From assembly GCF_011752525.1 (NCBI RefSeq), contig NZ_VWXI01000011.1:124001-188000 (forward strand): a stretch of 64,000 nucleotides of DNA, given 5' to 3'. Below are positions 8,848 through 18,030 of this stretch, piece after piece. Every line of letters starts with the position of its first letter. The stretch's first letter is position 1. The notes beneath the pieces are model-generated. The model saw only the letters and a list, made by a program, of their open reading frames with translations. It made no database searches and had not been told where the DNA came from. Both the position numbers and the translations under genes were made by a program. The DNA is from Pantoea sp. Cy-639 (GTDB lineage: Bacteria > Pseudomonadota > Gammaproteobacteria > Pseudomonadales > Pseudomonadaceae).

Positions 8848-10902
8848 ATGAACATGCCCATTCCAGAAGTGAAGGCGCCGCACGGTGCCAAGGACCAGAC
8901 CCGCTTCGCCGTGTTGTGGCGCCCGGCCCTGGTGCAGGCCTTCGTCAAGCTCGATCCGCGCCAGCTCAAGCGCTCGCCGGTGATGCTGGTGGTGGCCCTG
9001 ACCGCGTTGCTGACCACCGGGTTGTGCTTTGCCCCCGAAAGCGGGGTGAGCACCGCCGTGGCCGTGCAGATCACCCTGTGGCTGTGGTTCACCGTACTGT
9101 TCGCCAACTTCGCCGAAGCCCTGGCCGAAGGTCGCGGCAAGGCCCGCGCCGACAGCCTCAAGGCCGGCAGCCAGGGCCTGACCGCCCAGCGCCGTAGGAG
9201 CGACGGCAGTTTCGAGACCGTGGCCGCCAGTCAGTTGCGCAAGGATGACGTGGTCCGTGTGCTGGCCGGCGAGATGATCCCCGGTGACGGCGAGGTGCTG
9301 CAAGGCATCGCCGCGGTCAACGAGGCTGCCATCACCGGTGAGTCCGCGCCGGTGATCCGCGAGTCCGGCGGCGACCGTTCGGCCGTCACCGGCAATACCC
9401 GGCTGGTCTCCGACTGGCTGCTGATCCGCATCACCAGCAATCCGGGCGAGTCGACCCTGGACCGCATGATCGCCCTGGTCGAAGGCGCCAAGCGGCAGAA
9501 GACCCCCAACGAGATCGCCCTGGACATCCTGCTGATCGGCCTGACCCTGATCTTCCTGATCGTGGTGGTGACCCTGCAGCCGTTCGCCCACTTCAATGGC
9601 GGCAGCCTGCCGCTGATCTTCCTCGCGGCGTTGCTGGTAACCCTGATCCCGACCACCATCGGCGGCCTGCTGTCGGCCATCGGCATCGCCGGCATGGACC
9701 GCCTGGTGCGCCTGAACGTGATCGCCCGCTCCGGCCGCGCGGTGGAGGCGGCCGGCGACGTGCACACGCTGATGCTCGACAAGACCGGCACCATCACCTT
9801 CGGCAACCGTCGCTGCAGCGCCCTGCACGCCGCCCCTGGCGTCACCGCCAGGGAGCTGGGGGAGGGGGCCTTGCTCGCCTCGCTGGCCGATGACACCGCC
9901 GAGGGCAAGTCGATCGTCGAGTACCTGCGCCAGTTGCATGACTTCAGCGAGCCTTCGGGCAGCCAGTACCAAGCCATCGCCTTCAGCGCCGAGACCCGCC
10001 TGTCGGGCATCGACTTCCAGCAGCACCGCTACCGCAAGGGCGCCGTCGACGCCGTGCTGGCCTTCGTCGGCCTGCAGCGCCTGGAGATGCCCAATGCCCT
10101 GGCCCGCGAGGTCGAGCGCATCGCCCAGAGCGGCGGCACCCCGCTGCTGGTCGGCGTCGACAAGCGCCTGCTCGGTGTGATCCACCTCAAGGACGTGGTC
10201 AAGCCCGGCATCCGCGAGCGCTTCGCCGAGCTGCGCAAGCTCGGCATCCGCACCGTGATGGTCACCGGCGACAACCCACTGACCGCCGCTGCCATCGCCG
10301 CCGAGGCGGGGGTGGACGACGTGCTGGCCGAAGCCACCCCGGAGAAGAAGCTGGCGCGTATCCGCCAGGAGCAGAACGACGGCCGCCTGGTGGCCATGTG
10401 CGGCGATGGTGCCAACGACGCCCCGGCGCTGGCCCAGGCCGACGTCGGCATGGCCATGAACGACGGCACCCAGGCCGCTCGCGAGGCCGCCAACATGGTC
10501 GATCTGGACAGCGACCCGACCAAGCTGCTGGATGTGGTCCAGGTGGGCAAGGAGCTGCTGGTCACCCGCGGCGCGCTGACCACCTTCTCGATTGCCAACG
10601 ACGTGGCCAAGTACTTCGCCATCCTGCCGGCACTATTCGCCACCATCTATCCGCAGCTGGCCGTGCTCAACGTAATGCGCCTGGCCAGCCCGCAGAGCGC
10701 GATCCTCTCGGCCATCGTGTTCAACGCGCTGATCATCATCGCCTTGATTCCCCTGGCGTTGCGCGGGGTGCGGGTCCAGGCTGCCAGCGCTGCCCACCTG
10801 CTGCGGCGCAACCTGCTGATCTATGGCCTGGGCGGTATCGTCGTGCCGTTCGCCGGGATCAAGCTGATCGACATCGTGCTCAATGCCCTGCACCTGGTCT
10901 GA
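8848..10902 (+). CDS. kdpB: Potassium-transporting ATPase ATP-binding subunit B
   Basis: A 684-residue P-type ATPase that drives K+ uptake by ATP hydrolysis. The phosphorylated aspartate is Asp311 in [11 protein letters not shown]. Other core motifs are [17 protein letters not shown] (actuator TGES), [21 protein letters not shown], and [27 protein letters not shown]. The membrane helices include [22 protein letters not shown], which carries the helix-4 kink of KdpB. AGGA precedes the start, and the gene lies between kdpA and kdpC in the standard order. Confidence 0.98.
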   Translation: MNMPIPEVKAPHGAKDQTRFAVLWRPALVQAFVKLDPRQLKRSPVMLVVALTALLTTGLCFAPESGVSTAVAVQITLWLWFTVLFANFAEALAEGRGKARADSLKAGSQGLTAQRRRSDGSFETVAASQLRKDDVVRVLAGEMIPGDGEVLQGIAAVNEAAITGESAPVIRESGGDRSAVTGNTRLVSDWLLIRITSNPGESTLDRMIALVEGAKRQKTPNEIALDILLIGLTLIFLIVVVTLQPFAHFNGGSLPLIFLAALLVTLIPTTIGGLLSAIGIAGMDRLVRLNVIARSGRAVEAAGDVHTLMLDKTGTITFGNRRCSALHAAPGVTARELGEGALLASLADDTAEGKSIVEYLRQLHDFSEPSGSQYQAIAFSAETRLSGIDFQQHRYRKGAVDAVLAFVGLQRLEMPNALAREVERIAQSGGTPLLVGVDKRLLGVIHLKDVVKPGIRERFAELRKLGIRTVMVTGDNPLTAAAIAAEAGVDDVLAEATPEKKLARIRQEQNDGRLVAMCGDGANDAPALAQADVGMAMNDGTQAAREAANMVDLDSDPTKLLDVVQVGKELLVTRGALTTFSIANDVAKYFAILPALFATIYPQLAVLNVMRLASPQSAILSAIVFNALIIIALIPLALRGVRVQAASAAHLLRRNLLIYGLGGIVVPFAGIKLIDIVLNALHLV

Positions 10903-10915
10903 AGGAGAGACGAAC

Positions 10916-11479
10916 ATGACCGCATACGTACGCCCCGCGCTGAGCCTGATCCTGCTGCTGACCGCGATCACCGGCGTGCTGTACCCCCTGGCGGTGACCG
11001 GCATCGCCCAGGTCGCCTTCCCCGAACAGGCCAACGGCAGCCTGGTGCGCGACGAGCGTGGCCAGGTGCGTGGCTCGGCCTTGATCGCCCAGTCATTCAA
11101 GGGCGATGCCTGGTTCCAGTCGCGGCCCTCGGCCGGCGACTACGCCACCGTGCCCAGCAGTGCGAGCAACCTGGCGCCGAGCAACCCGGCGCTGGCCGAG
11201 CGGATCAAGACTGAGGCCGGCGCGCTGTACCAGGCGCAGCAGGGGCCGGTACCGCTGGCACTGCTGACCACCTCGGGCAGCGGCCTCGACCCGCACCTGC
11301 CGCCGGAAGCCATCGCCTACCAGCTGCCGCGGGTGGCGGCGGCGCGGCAGGTGCCTGTCGAGCGCTTGCAAGTGCTGGTGGATGGGGCCACGCTTCGCCC
11401 ACTGGTCGGACCGCCGGTGGTCAACGTGCTGGCGCTGAACCAGGCGCTGGAGCGCCTGGCGCCCGTGACCGGGCACTGA
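10916..11479 (+). CDS. kdpC: Potassium-transporting ATPase subunit C
   Basis: A 187-residue subunit with one N-terminal membrane helix ([21 protein letters not shown]) and a periplasmic domain. KdpC assembles with KdpA and KdpB and stabilises the complex or raises its apparent affinity for ATP. Signatures are [51 protein letters not shown] and [13 protein letters not shown] 10916 follows AAGGAGAGACGA. The stop is followed by a REP-like inverted repeat before kdpD. Confidence 0.96.
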   Translation: MTAYVRPALSLILLLTAITGVLYPLAVTGIAQVAFPEQANGSLVRDERGQVRGSALIAQSFKGDAWFQSRPSAGDYATVPSSASNLAPSNPALAERIKTEAGALYQAQQGPVPLALLTTSGSGLDPHLPPEAIAYQLPRVAAARQVPVERLQVLVDGATLRPLVGPPVVNVLALNQALERLAPVTGH

Positions 11480-11502
11480 CCCCTGCCGGACACTGCCCTC
11501 CT

Positions 11503-11617
11503 GTAGGAGCGGCCTTGTGTCGCCAAAGGGCTGCAACGCAGCCCCGGCAATCTCAGCGACGCCACTGAAACCCAGGGCTGGCGCGCAACCCGTTGGCAAC
11601 ACAAGGCCGCTCCTGCA
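11503..11617. repeat. REP-like inverted repeat between kdpC and kdpD
   Basis: GTAGGAGCGGCCTTGTGTCGCC at 11503-11524 is matched by a nearly complementary GGCAACACAAGGCCGCTCCTGC at about 11594-11615, separated by about 70 bases. It belongs to the same family as the 23821-23866 palindrome and may set different mRNA levels for pump and sensor genes. Confidence 0.7.
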
Positions 11618-11659
11618 ACCGAGACAGCACGGATCATGACATTTGATTAAGGACCAGAC

Positions 11660-14314
11660 ATGAGCAACCCCTCCCGTGCCGACGCCCTGTTGGCTGGCCT
11701 GCCCCGCGAGGGCCGCGGTCGGCTCAAGGTCTTTCTCGGCGCCGCGCCCGGGGTCGGCAAGACCTTCGCCATGCTCCAGGCCGCCCATGCCCTGCAGCGC
11801 CAGGGCGTGCAGGTGGTGGCCGGGGTGGTCGAGACCCATGGCCGTGCCGAGACCGAGGCCTTGCTCGGTGGCTTGCTCCAGCAACCCCAGCTGCGCAGCG
11901 AATACCGCGGCGTGACCCTCGAGGAAATGGACCTGGACGGCCTGCTCAAGGCCGCGCCGCCACTGGTGCTGGTCGATGAACTGGCCCACAGCAATGCCCC
12001 CGGCAGCCGCCACGCCAAGCGCTGGCAGGACGTGCAGGAGCTGCTGGCCGCCGGCATCGACGTTTACACCACGGTCAACGTCCAGCACCTGGAAAGCCTC
12101 AACGACAAGGTGCGCGACATCACCGGCGTGCAGGTGCGCGAAACCCTGCCGGACTGGGTGCTGCAGGAAGCCTTCGAGCTGGTGCTGATCGACCTGCCGC
12201 CACGCGAGCTGCTCGAGCGCCTGCGCGAGGGCAAGGTGTACGTGCCCGAGCAGGCGCGGGCGGCGATCGACGCGTTCTTCTCGCAAACCAACCTCACCGC
12301 CCTGCGCGAACTGGCCATGCAGACCGCCGCCGCCCAGGTCGATGCCGACCTCGCCAGCGGCTATCGCCAGCGTGGCCAGGAGGCCCCCGCGTTGCGCGGC
12401 CGCTTGCTGGTGGGCATCGACGGCGACGAGCAGGCCGAGCGCCTGGTACGCCATGCCAGCCGCGTCGCCCAGCGCCGTCACCTGCCCTGGAGCGTGGTGC
12501 ATGTCGACAATGGCCGGCTGCGTGACGAAGTTGCCCGCCATCGCCTGCAGGCCGCCCAGCAGTTGGCCGAGCGCCTGGGCGGCGAAGTGGTGCTGTTGCG
12601 CGCGGGGGAGGTGGCGCGCACGTTGATCCAGCACGCGCTCGAGCGTCGTGCCAGCCTGGTGCTGGTGGGCCAGTCCCGCGACCTGCTGCGCCGGCGCCTG
12701 TTCGGTGCCGGCGTTGCCGCGCGGCTGCTGCGCGAAAGCCATGGCCTGGAGATCAACGTGCTCGACCGCGATACCCAGCCGCAGCCGACCCGGGCCGCAG
12801 TGAAGCGGGTGTGGGTGTGGCGCCACTACCTGCTGGCGCTGGTCGCCACGGTGCTGGCAGCGGGCCTGTCGTGGGCTGTATCCAGCGTGCTGGCGCTGCC
12901 CAATATCTCGCTGGTGTTCCTGGCCGCGGTGCTGCTGGTGGCGGTGCGCAGCAGCCTCGGACCTGCGCTGGCCTGTGCGGCGCTGTCGTTCCTCACCTAC
13001 GACTTCCTGTTCATCCCGCCGAACTTCTCGTTCAGCATCCAGCGCGAAGAAGACGTGCTGACCCTGGTGTTCTTCCTGTTGATGGCGGCGCTCACCGGCA
13101 ACCTCGCCGCGCGTCAGCGTCGTCAGTTGCAGGCGTTGCGCGAGACTCAGGCGCAGACCAACCAGTTGCTCGACCTGTCGCGCCGCCTCACCGTGGCCAC
13201 CGACCGCCAGGCGGTGTTCAGCGCCGCCGGCCAGCACCTGGACGGCTGGCAGGATGTGCAGGTATGCCTGCTCGAACGCAGCAGCGACGGCCTGTTGCAG
13301 GTGGCCAGCGGCGGCAACCATGCCTTCACCGACACCGAGCGCGCCGCCGCCGAATGGGCCTGGCAGCATGGCCAGGCCGCGGGTTTCGGCAGCGACACCT
13401 TGCCCCATGGTCGCTGGTGGTGGTGGCCGCTGGCCGTGGAGGAGCAGCCCCTGGCCCTGCTTGGCGTGCGTCCGCGCAATGGCGAGCCGCTGAGCGCCCA
13501 GCGCCGGCGCATGCTGATGGCTCTGGCCCAGCCGCTGGCCCAGGCCCTGGCCCGCGCCCGGCTGGGCGAGCAACTGGAGGCTGCGCGTCTGCACGGTGAA
13601 ACCGAACAGTTGCGCAGCGCCTTGCTCGCCTCGGTGTCCCACGACCTGCGTACGCCGCTCACCTCGATGCGTGGCAGCATCGACAGCCTGCTGGCGCTGG
13701 GCGACGCCATCCCTGCGGATGATCGGCGCGAACTGCTCGAAGGCACGCGCAACGAAGCCGAGCGCCTGGACCGCTACATCCAGAACCTGCTGGACATGAC
13801 GCGTCTCGGCCATGGCGGCCTCAAGCTGGCGCGCGACTGGGTGGCCCCGGCCGATATCGTCGGCAGCGCGCTGAACCGCCTGCGGGTGGTGCTGGCGCCG
13901 TTGCGGGTGCACACCGAGGTGCCGGGCGAGCTGCCGCTGCTGTTCGTGCATGCGGCGCTGATCGAGCAGGCGCTGGTCAACGTGCTGGAAAACGCCGCGC
14001 GTTTCTCGCCGCCGCAAGGGCGCCTGGTGTTGCAGGTGAAGGTGCAGGACGAACAGCTGTGCTTCGCAGTCAGCGACCAGGGCCCTGGTATTCCTGTGGA
14101 CGAGCGCGAGAAGATCTTCGACATGTTCTATACCGCCGCCCGTGGCGACCGCGGCGGGCAGGGCACCGGCCTGGGCCTGGCGATCTGCCAGGGCATGATC
14201 GGCGCCCACGGTGGTCGCATCCTGGTCGGAGACGGCATCGATGGCCAGGGCACCTGCATCACTCTATGCTTGCCGCTGCCGATCCAACCCGATACCGAAA
14301 GTGAAGTCCCATGA
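11660..14314 (+). CDS. kdpD: Sensor histidine kinase KdpD
   Basis: An 884-residue membrane sensor kinase that controls kdpFABC in response to low K+ or osmotic stress. Domains in order: KdpD N-terminal ATP-binding domain with Walker A GAAPGVGKT (residues 27-35) and LVLVDELAHSNAPGSRH; a universal-stress-like domain beginning RGRLLVGIDGDEQAERLVRHA; four closely packed membrane helices around residues 395-480; a GAF-like region; a HisKA domain with SVSHDLRTPLTSMRGS (phospho-acceptor His661); and an HATPase domain (NVLENAARFSPPQG, GTGLGLAICQGMIGAHGG). The kdpE start overlaps its stop by 4 bases. Confidence 0.97.
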   Translation: MSNPSRADALLAGLPREGRGRLKVFLGAAPGVGKTFAMLQAAHALQRQGVQVVAGVVETHGRAETEALLGGLLQQPQLRSEYRGVTLEEMDLDGLLKAAPPLVLVDELAHSNAPGSRHAKRWQDVQELLAAGIDVYTTVNVQHLESLNDKVRDITGVQVRETLPDWVLQEAFELVLIDLPPRELLERLREGKVYVPEQARAAIDAFFSQTNLTALRELAMQTAAAQVDADLASGYRQRGQEAPALRGRLLVGIDGDEQAERLVRHASRVAQRRHLPWSVVHVDNGRLRDEVARHRLQAAQQLAERLGGEVVLLRAGEVARTLIQHALERRASLVLVGQSRDLLRRRLFGAGVAARLLRESHGLEINVLDRDTQPQPTRAAVKRVWVWRHYLLALVATVLAAGLSWAVSSVLALPNISLVFLAAVLLVAVRSSLGPALACAALSFLTYDFLFIPPNFSFSIQREEDVLTLVFFLLMAALTGNLAARQRRQLQALRETQAQTNQLLDLSRRLTVATDRQAVFSAAGQHLDGWQDVQVCLLERSSDGLLQVASGGNHAFTDTERAAAEWAWQHGQAAGFGSDTLPHGRWWWWPLAVEEQPLALLGVRPRNGEPLSAQRRRMLMALAQPLAQALARARLGEQLEAARLHGETEQLRSALLASVSHDLRTPLTSMRGSIDSLLALGDAIPADDRRELLEGTRNEAERLDRYIQNLLDMTRLGHGGLKLARDWVAPADIVGSALNRLRVVLAPLRVHTEVPGELPLLFVHAALIEQALVNVLENAARFSPPQGRLVLQVKVQDEQLCFAVSDQGPGIPVDEREKIFDMFYTAARGDRGGQGTGLGLAICQGMIGAHGGRILVGDGIDGQGTCITLCLPLPIQPDTESEVP

Positions 14315-15006
14315 GCCAAGCCGCAACCCTGCTGGTCATCGACGACGAACCGCAGATCCGCAAATTCCTGCGCATCAGCCTGGTGTCCCAGGGCTACAAG
14401 GTGCTCGAGGCCGCCACCGGCGGCGAAGGCCTGGCCCAGGCGGCGCTGGGCAAGCCCGACCTGGTGGTGCTCGACCTCGGTCTGCCGGACATGGATGGCC
14501 AGCAGGTTTTGCGCGAGCTGCGCGAATGGAGCGCGGTGCCGGTGATGGTGCTGTCGGTGCGCGCCAGCGAGGTACAGAAGGTCGATGCGCTGGATGGCGG
14601 GGCCAACGACTACGTGACCAAGCCGTTCGGCATCCAGGAGTTTCTCGCTCGGGTGCGCGCGTTGCTGCGCCAGGCGCCGCAGGCTGGCGGCGTGGCAGCG
14701 GCGGCGAGCTTCGGGCCATTGGTGGTGGACTTTGCGTTTCGCAAGGTGACCCTGGACGGCGTCGAGGTGGCCCTCACGCGCAAGGAGTATGCGCTGCTGG
14801 CGCAACTGGCCGGTCACCCGGGGCGGGTGATCACCCAGCAGCAGTTGCTCAAGGACATCTGGGGACCGACCCATGTCGACGACACCCATTACCTGCGTAT
14901 TGTCGTTGGGCACCTGCGACAGAAGCTGGGTGACGACCCCACGGCACCGCGTTTCATCGTCACCGAGGCGGGCGTCGGCTACCGCCTGGTGGCGCCGATG
15001 GGGTAG
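14311..15006 (+). CDS. kdpE: Response regulator KdpE
   Basis: A 231-residue OmpR/PhoB-type regulator. The receiver domain has the acidic pair in VIDDEPQIRKFLR, the phospho-acceptor Asp55 in LVVLDLGLPDMDG, and the conserved lysine in NDYVTKPFG. The C-terminal winged helix includes LTRKEYALLAQLAGHPGRV and THYLRIVVGHLRQKLGDD. KdpE phosphorylated by KdpD activates kdpFABC. The ATG overlaps the kdpD TGA, so the pair are translationally coupled. It is the last complete gene before the Rhs remnant. Confidence 0.97.
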   Translation: MSQAATLLVIDDEPQIRKFLRISLVSQGYKVLEAATGGEGLAQAALGKPDLVVLDLGLPDMDGQQVLRELREWSAVPVMVLSVRASEVQKVDALDGGANDYVTKPFGIQEFLARVRALLRQAPQAGGVAAAASFGPLVVDFAFRKVTLDGVEVALTRKEYALLAQLAGHPGRVITQQQLLKDIWGPTHVDDTHYLRIVVGHLRQKLGDDPTAPRFIVTEAGVGYRLVAPMG

Positions 15007-15007
15007 A

Positions 15008-15196
15008 ACCCACCCGCGTCGCAACAAGCTGATGGATAACTTGCTGCGCGAGTATGCCGGCACCCATTACAAATACGACGAGCGCGGCAACCTGGTGCAC
15101 CGCCTGCAAAGTGGGGCACACGCGCACTTCACCTGGGACCTGTTTGACCGCCTGGCCAGTTACAGCGACGACAAGCCTAGGACCATTCGGAGGTGA
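15008..15196 (+). pseudogene. Rhs/YD-repeat protein remnant
   Basis: Just past kdpE, one reading frame encodes NKLMDNLLREYAGTHYKYDE then RGNLVHRLQSGAHAHF, TWDLFDRLASYSDD and a stop. The YDERGNLV and W-LFDRLASY spacing is the YD-repeat pattern of Rhs polymorphic toxins. No shell core, RHS-conserved DPxG motif, toxin tip or immunity gene is present, and no start codon with a ribosome-binding site precedes it. It is therefore an orphan fragment of about 60 codons, probably left after a larger Rhs gene was lost or recombined. The flanking DNA offers no other Rhs sequence. Confidence 0.72.
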
Positions 15197-15217
15197 GAAA
15201 CGTTTCCCTCCGACAGC

Positions 15218-15245
15218 GACGAAAGCGCCCTGCGGCGCCTTCGTC
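15218..15245. terminator. Hairpin between the Rhs remnant and lysA, likely bidirectional terminator
   Basis: GACGAAAGCGCC at 15218-15229 pairs with GGCGCCTTCGTC at 15234-15245 with one mismatch and a 4-base loop. It sits 8 bases past the minus-strand lysA stop. Confidence 0.6.
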
Positions 15246-15253
15246 AGCGTAAC

Positions 15254-16489
15254 TCAGTCGATCTGTTCCAACTGCAGCAGTTCCTGCACCGTCTGCCGTC
15301 GTCGAATCATCCGCAGTTCACCCTGCTCGAGCAGAAACTCCGGCAACAGCGGCCGGCTGTTGTAGTTCGAAGACATGGACGCGCCATACGCCCCCGCATC
15401 GTGAATCACCAGCAGGTCGCCGACCTTGGCCTGGGGCAGGTCCTGGGGCGTCAGTTGCTCGTCGTCCTGGGTGAATACATCGCCGGACTCGCACAGCGGC
15501 CCGGCCACCACGGTCGCTTGCAGCGGGCGGCTCACCGGCCGCCCCACGGCATCGAACAGGCTCATGCGGTGGTAGGCGCCGTACATCGTCGGGCGCATCA
15601 GGTCGTTGAAACCGGCGTCGACCAGGATGTAGTGGCGCTCGCCCATCTGTTTGACGGCGCGGACCTCGGCCACCAGGCAGCCGGACTCGGCCACCACGAA
15701 ACGGCCTGGCTCGATCTCCATGCGCACCGGGTGGCCGAGCATCGCCTCGACCTCCGCCCGCGCCACCGCCCAGGTACGGGCGTAGCGCTGCAGGTCCACC
15801 GGCTGCTCGCCGACACGGTACGGGGTCGACAGGCCACCGCCGATGGAGAATGCCTCGATGTCCATGCCCAGCTTGCCGACCAGCCCGACCATGGCGCCGG
15901 CCACCTGCTCCAGGTGCTGGTAGTCCACCCCCGAGCCGATGTGCATGTGCACGCCGACCAGGTGCAGGCCGTGCTGCTGCACGCAGGCCAGCGCTTCGGG
16001 CAATTGCTCGTGCCAGATGCCGTGCTTGCTGTTCTCGCCACCGGTGTTGGTCTTGCGGCTGTGGCCGTGGCCGAAGCCGGGGTTGATGCGCAGCCACACC
16101 CGGTGCCCGGGGGAGCGCTCGCCCAACTGGTGCAGCATGTCGATGGAACCGGCGTTGACCTCGATACCGGTCTCGACCACCCGGGCCAGGGTCGGCTGGT
16201 CCAGCACGTCGCAGGTCAGCACCACGCCGGCCGGCTCGCCGCCGACCTTGGCACCTGCGGCGAAGGCGCGCTCCATCTCGCCGAGGGACACCGCATCGAG
16301 CACCAGGCCACGGGCGCGGATCAGGCGCAGCACGTGCAGGTTGGGGTTGGCCTTCTGCGCGAAGCGCACAGTGTCGAAGTGCTGCAGCAACTGGTCGATG
16401 CGCTGGCTGATGATCTGTGCGTCGTAGGCCCAGAGCGGCGAGCCGTGTTCGCGGACGGCGCTGGCCAGAAGGGTGGAGGCGGTGGTCAT
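15254..16489 (-). CDS. lysA: Diaminopimelate decarboxylase (LysR-linked second copy type)
   Basis: A 411-residue PLP enzyme of the alanine-racemase-fold decarboxylases. It should convert meso-diaminopimelate to L-lysine. The PLP lysine is Lys46 in FAQKANPNLHVL. Other motifs are the glycine-rich IGGGLSTPY, EIEPGRFVVAESG (the EPGR phosphate-binding motif) and GPLCESGDVF, carrying the cysteine that acts across the dimer. The gene is divergent from a LysR-type regulator, as in the E. coli lysA-lysR pair. Pseudomonads usually have another lysA beside dapF, so this may be a second, regulated copy; that gene is outside the window. A related substrate cannot be excluded. Confidence 0.88.
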   Translation of the reverse strand: MTTASTLLASAVREHGSPLWAYDAQIISQRIDQLLQHFDTVRFAQKANPNLHVLRLIRARGLVLDAVSLGEMERAFAAGAKVGGEPAGVVLTCDVLDQPTLARVVETGIEVNAGSIDMLHQLGERSPGHRVWLRINPGFGHGHSRKTNTGGENSKHGIWHEQLPEALACVQQHGLHLVGVHMHIGSGVDYQHLEQVAGAMVGLVGKLGMDIEAFSIGGGLSTPYRVGEQPVDLQRYARTWAVARAEVEAMLGHPVRMEIEPGRFVVAESGCLVAEVRAVKQMGERHYILVDAGFNDLMRPTMYGAYHRMSLFDAVGRPVSRPLQATVVAGPLCESGDVFTQDDEQLTPQDLPQAKVGDLLVIHDAGAYGASMSSNYNSRPLLPEFLLEQGELRMIRRRQTVQELLQLEQID

Positions 16490-16569
16490 GGGGTGTTCCT
16501 TGTAATGGATAGCCCGATGGTGAGGCCAATGATCTATCCAGAAAAATACCTTTTCTTCTATCGATCATT

Positions 16570-16582
16570 CATATCTGATATG
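16570..16582. promoter_or_regulatory. Candidate LysR-type operator between lysA and its regulator
   Basis: CATATC-T-GATATG is a perfect 13-base dyad in the AT-rich divergent region, about 80 bases from each start codon. LysR-family proteins bind short AT-rich dyads in such positions, so it is the best operator candidate. No binding data. Confidence 0.4.
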
Positions 16583-16652
16583 GGTCAAGACCCCGTAGGC
16601 GCCGGCAAAGCCGGTGCCATCCATTGCATCATCTGCCGAGCCAGGGCCTGCC

Positions 16653-17570
16653 GTGAAACTCACCGTCCGCCATATCGAAGTGTTCCGCGCCATCATGGCC
16701 GCCGGCAGCGTCACCGGCGCCGCGCGCCTGCTGTTCACCTCGCAGCCCACCGTCAGCCGTGAACTGGCGCGCATGGAGCAGGTCACGGGGCTGAACCTGT
16801 TCGAGCGCGAAGGCGGGCGCCTGGTCGCCACCGCCCAGGCGCACCTGCTGATCGAGGAAGTCGAGCGTGCCTTCGTCGGCCTCGAACGCATCGACCGCTT
16901 CGCCCAGGCCATTCGCAACTTCGAACAAGGCCGGTTGGCCATCACCTGCCTGCCGCTGTTCTCGCAGACCCTGCTGCCCAAGGCCTGCCAGCGCTTCCAG
17001 CAGCAACACCGGGGGGTGAGCGTGAGCATCACCGCGCAGGAGTCGCCGTTGCTGGAGGAATCGCTGGTGGCCCAGCAGCACGACCTGGGCCTGACCGAAA
17101 TCGAACAGGTGCCGCGGGGGGCGGTGGGCGAACTGCTGTTCAGCGCCGACATGGTCTGCGTGCTGCCCGAGGGGCATCCGCTGCAGGCCAGGGCGGTGCT
17201 GGACCTGAGCGACTTCCACGAGGTCGACTTCATCAACCTGGCCAGCCTCGACACCTACCGCCAGCAGCTCGACCAACACTTTCGCGCTGCCGGGGTGAAC
17301 CGGCGCACGGTGATCGAGACCACCAGCGCGGCGTCGGTATGCGCCATGGTCCGGCAGGGGCTGGGCGTGGCGATCATCAACCCGTTGAGCGGGCTGGAGG
17401 CGGCGCACAGCGGATTGGCGATGCGCCATCTGGCGCTGTCAGTACCGTATCGGGTGATGTTGATCCAGCCGGAGCACCGGCCGGCGTCGGCCGTGGTCGA
17501 GCCGTTCTGCCAGGCGCTGCGCGAGCAGGCGCGGGCGCTCGAAACGACACTGGGCACGATGCGCGGCTGA
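16653..17570 (+). CDS. LysR-family transcriptional regulator, divergent from lysA
   Basis: A 305-residue LysR regulator. The N-terminal winged helix-turn-helix reads VRHIEVFRAIMAAGSVTGAA then LLFTSQPTVSRELARMEQ, followed by LNLFEREGGRLVAT. A co-inducer-binding domain occupies the rest. A GTG start at 16653 is chosen because the HTH then begins at residue 5, as usual; upstream in-frame codons lack protein character. Divergence from lysA suggests it controls that gene in response to lysine or diaminopimelate. A strong terminator follows 17 bases past the stop. Confidence 0.9.
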   Translation: MKLTVRHIEVFRAIMAAGSVTGAARLLFTSQPTVSRELARMEQVTGLNLFEREGGRLVATAQAHLLIEEVERAFVGLERIDRFAQAIRNFEQGRLAITCLPLFSQTLLPKACQRFQQQHRGVSVSITAQESPLLEESLVAQQHDLGLTEIEQVPRGAVGELLFSADMVCVLPEGHPLQARAVLDLSDFHEVDFINLASLDTYRQQLDQHFRAAGVNRRTVIETTSAASVCAMVRQGLGVAIINPLSGLEAAHSGLAMRHLALSVPYRVMLIQPEHRPASAVVEPFCQALREQARALETTLGTMRG

Positions 17571-17587
17571 CCGCACGGCAGCGGGCG

Positions 17588-17619
17588 GCCTTGTGGGGGG
17601 GGGCGTGCCCCCACAAGGC
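17588..17619. terminator. Strong hairpin after the LysR gene
   Basis: GCCTTGTGGGGG pairs perfectly with CCCCCACAAGGC around an 8-base loop; the left arm includes a nine-base G run. The stem is GC-rich without a T-run, so it is either a terminator or a REP-type element. It serves the convergent genes on both sides. Confidence 0.65.
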
Positions 17620-17723
17620 AAGCTCCGGGCTGACCAGGATGCGCGGGCGCAGCACCACCAGGATGAAGTGCCCCTTGCGCGAGCCGTCGCCTTCCTGATG
17701 AGCGTGCGCACGGCGTTTGCTGG

Positions 17724-18023
17724 TCAGGCCGACGCGATCAGGAATGTACTGCAGCCGATCCTCGACAACAGCCGTTGGGTGGCCAGTTCGAACAGTTCCG
17801 CCAGGCAGGGCAGTTGGAAATGCGCGGTCATCCGTTCGACCGAGTCCCAATAGCCAGTGATGATCCAGGGGCCGTCCGCCGTGTCCCGGCAGGCGAGGGT
17901 GTAGCGCTTGCAGCCCGAGGTGCCATTGAGTGTCTCCAGCAGGGCGTCCAGGCGCAGCTGCAAGACGGCCCTGGCACCCGGGGCCGGCATGATTTCCACG
18001 GTGTTGATGGCAACCAGGCCCAT
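17724..18023 (-). CDS. Antibiotic biosynthesis monooxygenase (ABM)-like small protein
   Basis: A 99-residue protein beginning MGLVAINTVEIMPAPGARAV. The pattern of an alpha helix (LRLDALLETLNG), then CKRYTLACRDTADGPWIITG, WDSVERMTAHFQLPCLAELF and a final strand is that of the dimeric alpha/beta ABM fold. Such proteins act as cofactor-free monooxygenases or unknown small enzymes; the substrate is not evident. A GAGGAG Shine-Dalgarno sets the start at 18023. It lies 7 bases downstream of the next minus-strand gene, so the two form an operon divergent from an AraC regulator. Confidence 0.7.
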   Translation of the reverse strand: MGLVAINTVEIMPAPGARAVLQLRLDALLETLNGTSGCKRYTLACRDTADGPWIITGYWDSVERMTAHFQLPCLAELFELATQRLLSRIGCSTFLIASA

Positions 18024-18030
18024 GTTCCCG

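Noticed and set aside
11093..14209. 1038-codon minus-strand open frame across kdpC-kdpD
   Set aside because: It is the shadow of kdpD. The translation is rich in Gln, His and Ala without motifs, while the plus strand carries all KdpD domains.
17616..17751. Minus-strand frame YIPDRVGLTSKRRAHAHQEG... in the gap after the LysR gene
   Set aside because: It looks somewhat protein-like but has no start signal, overlaps the ABM-like gene and runs into the terminator hairpin. It could be a decayed fragment, but no family was recognised.
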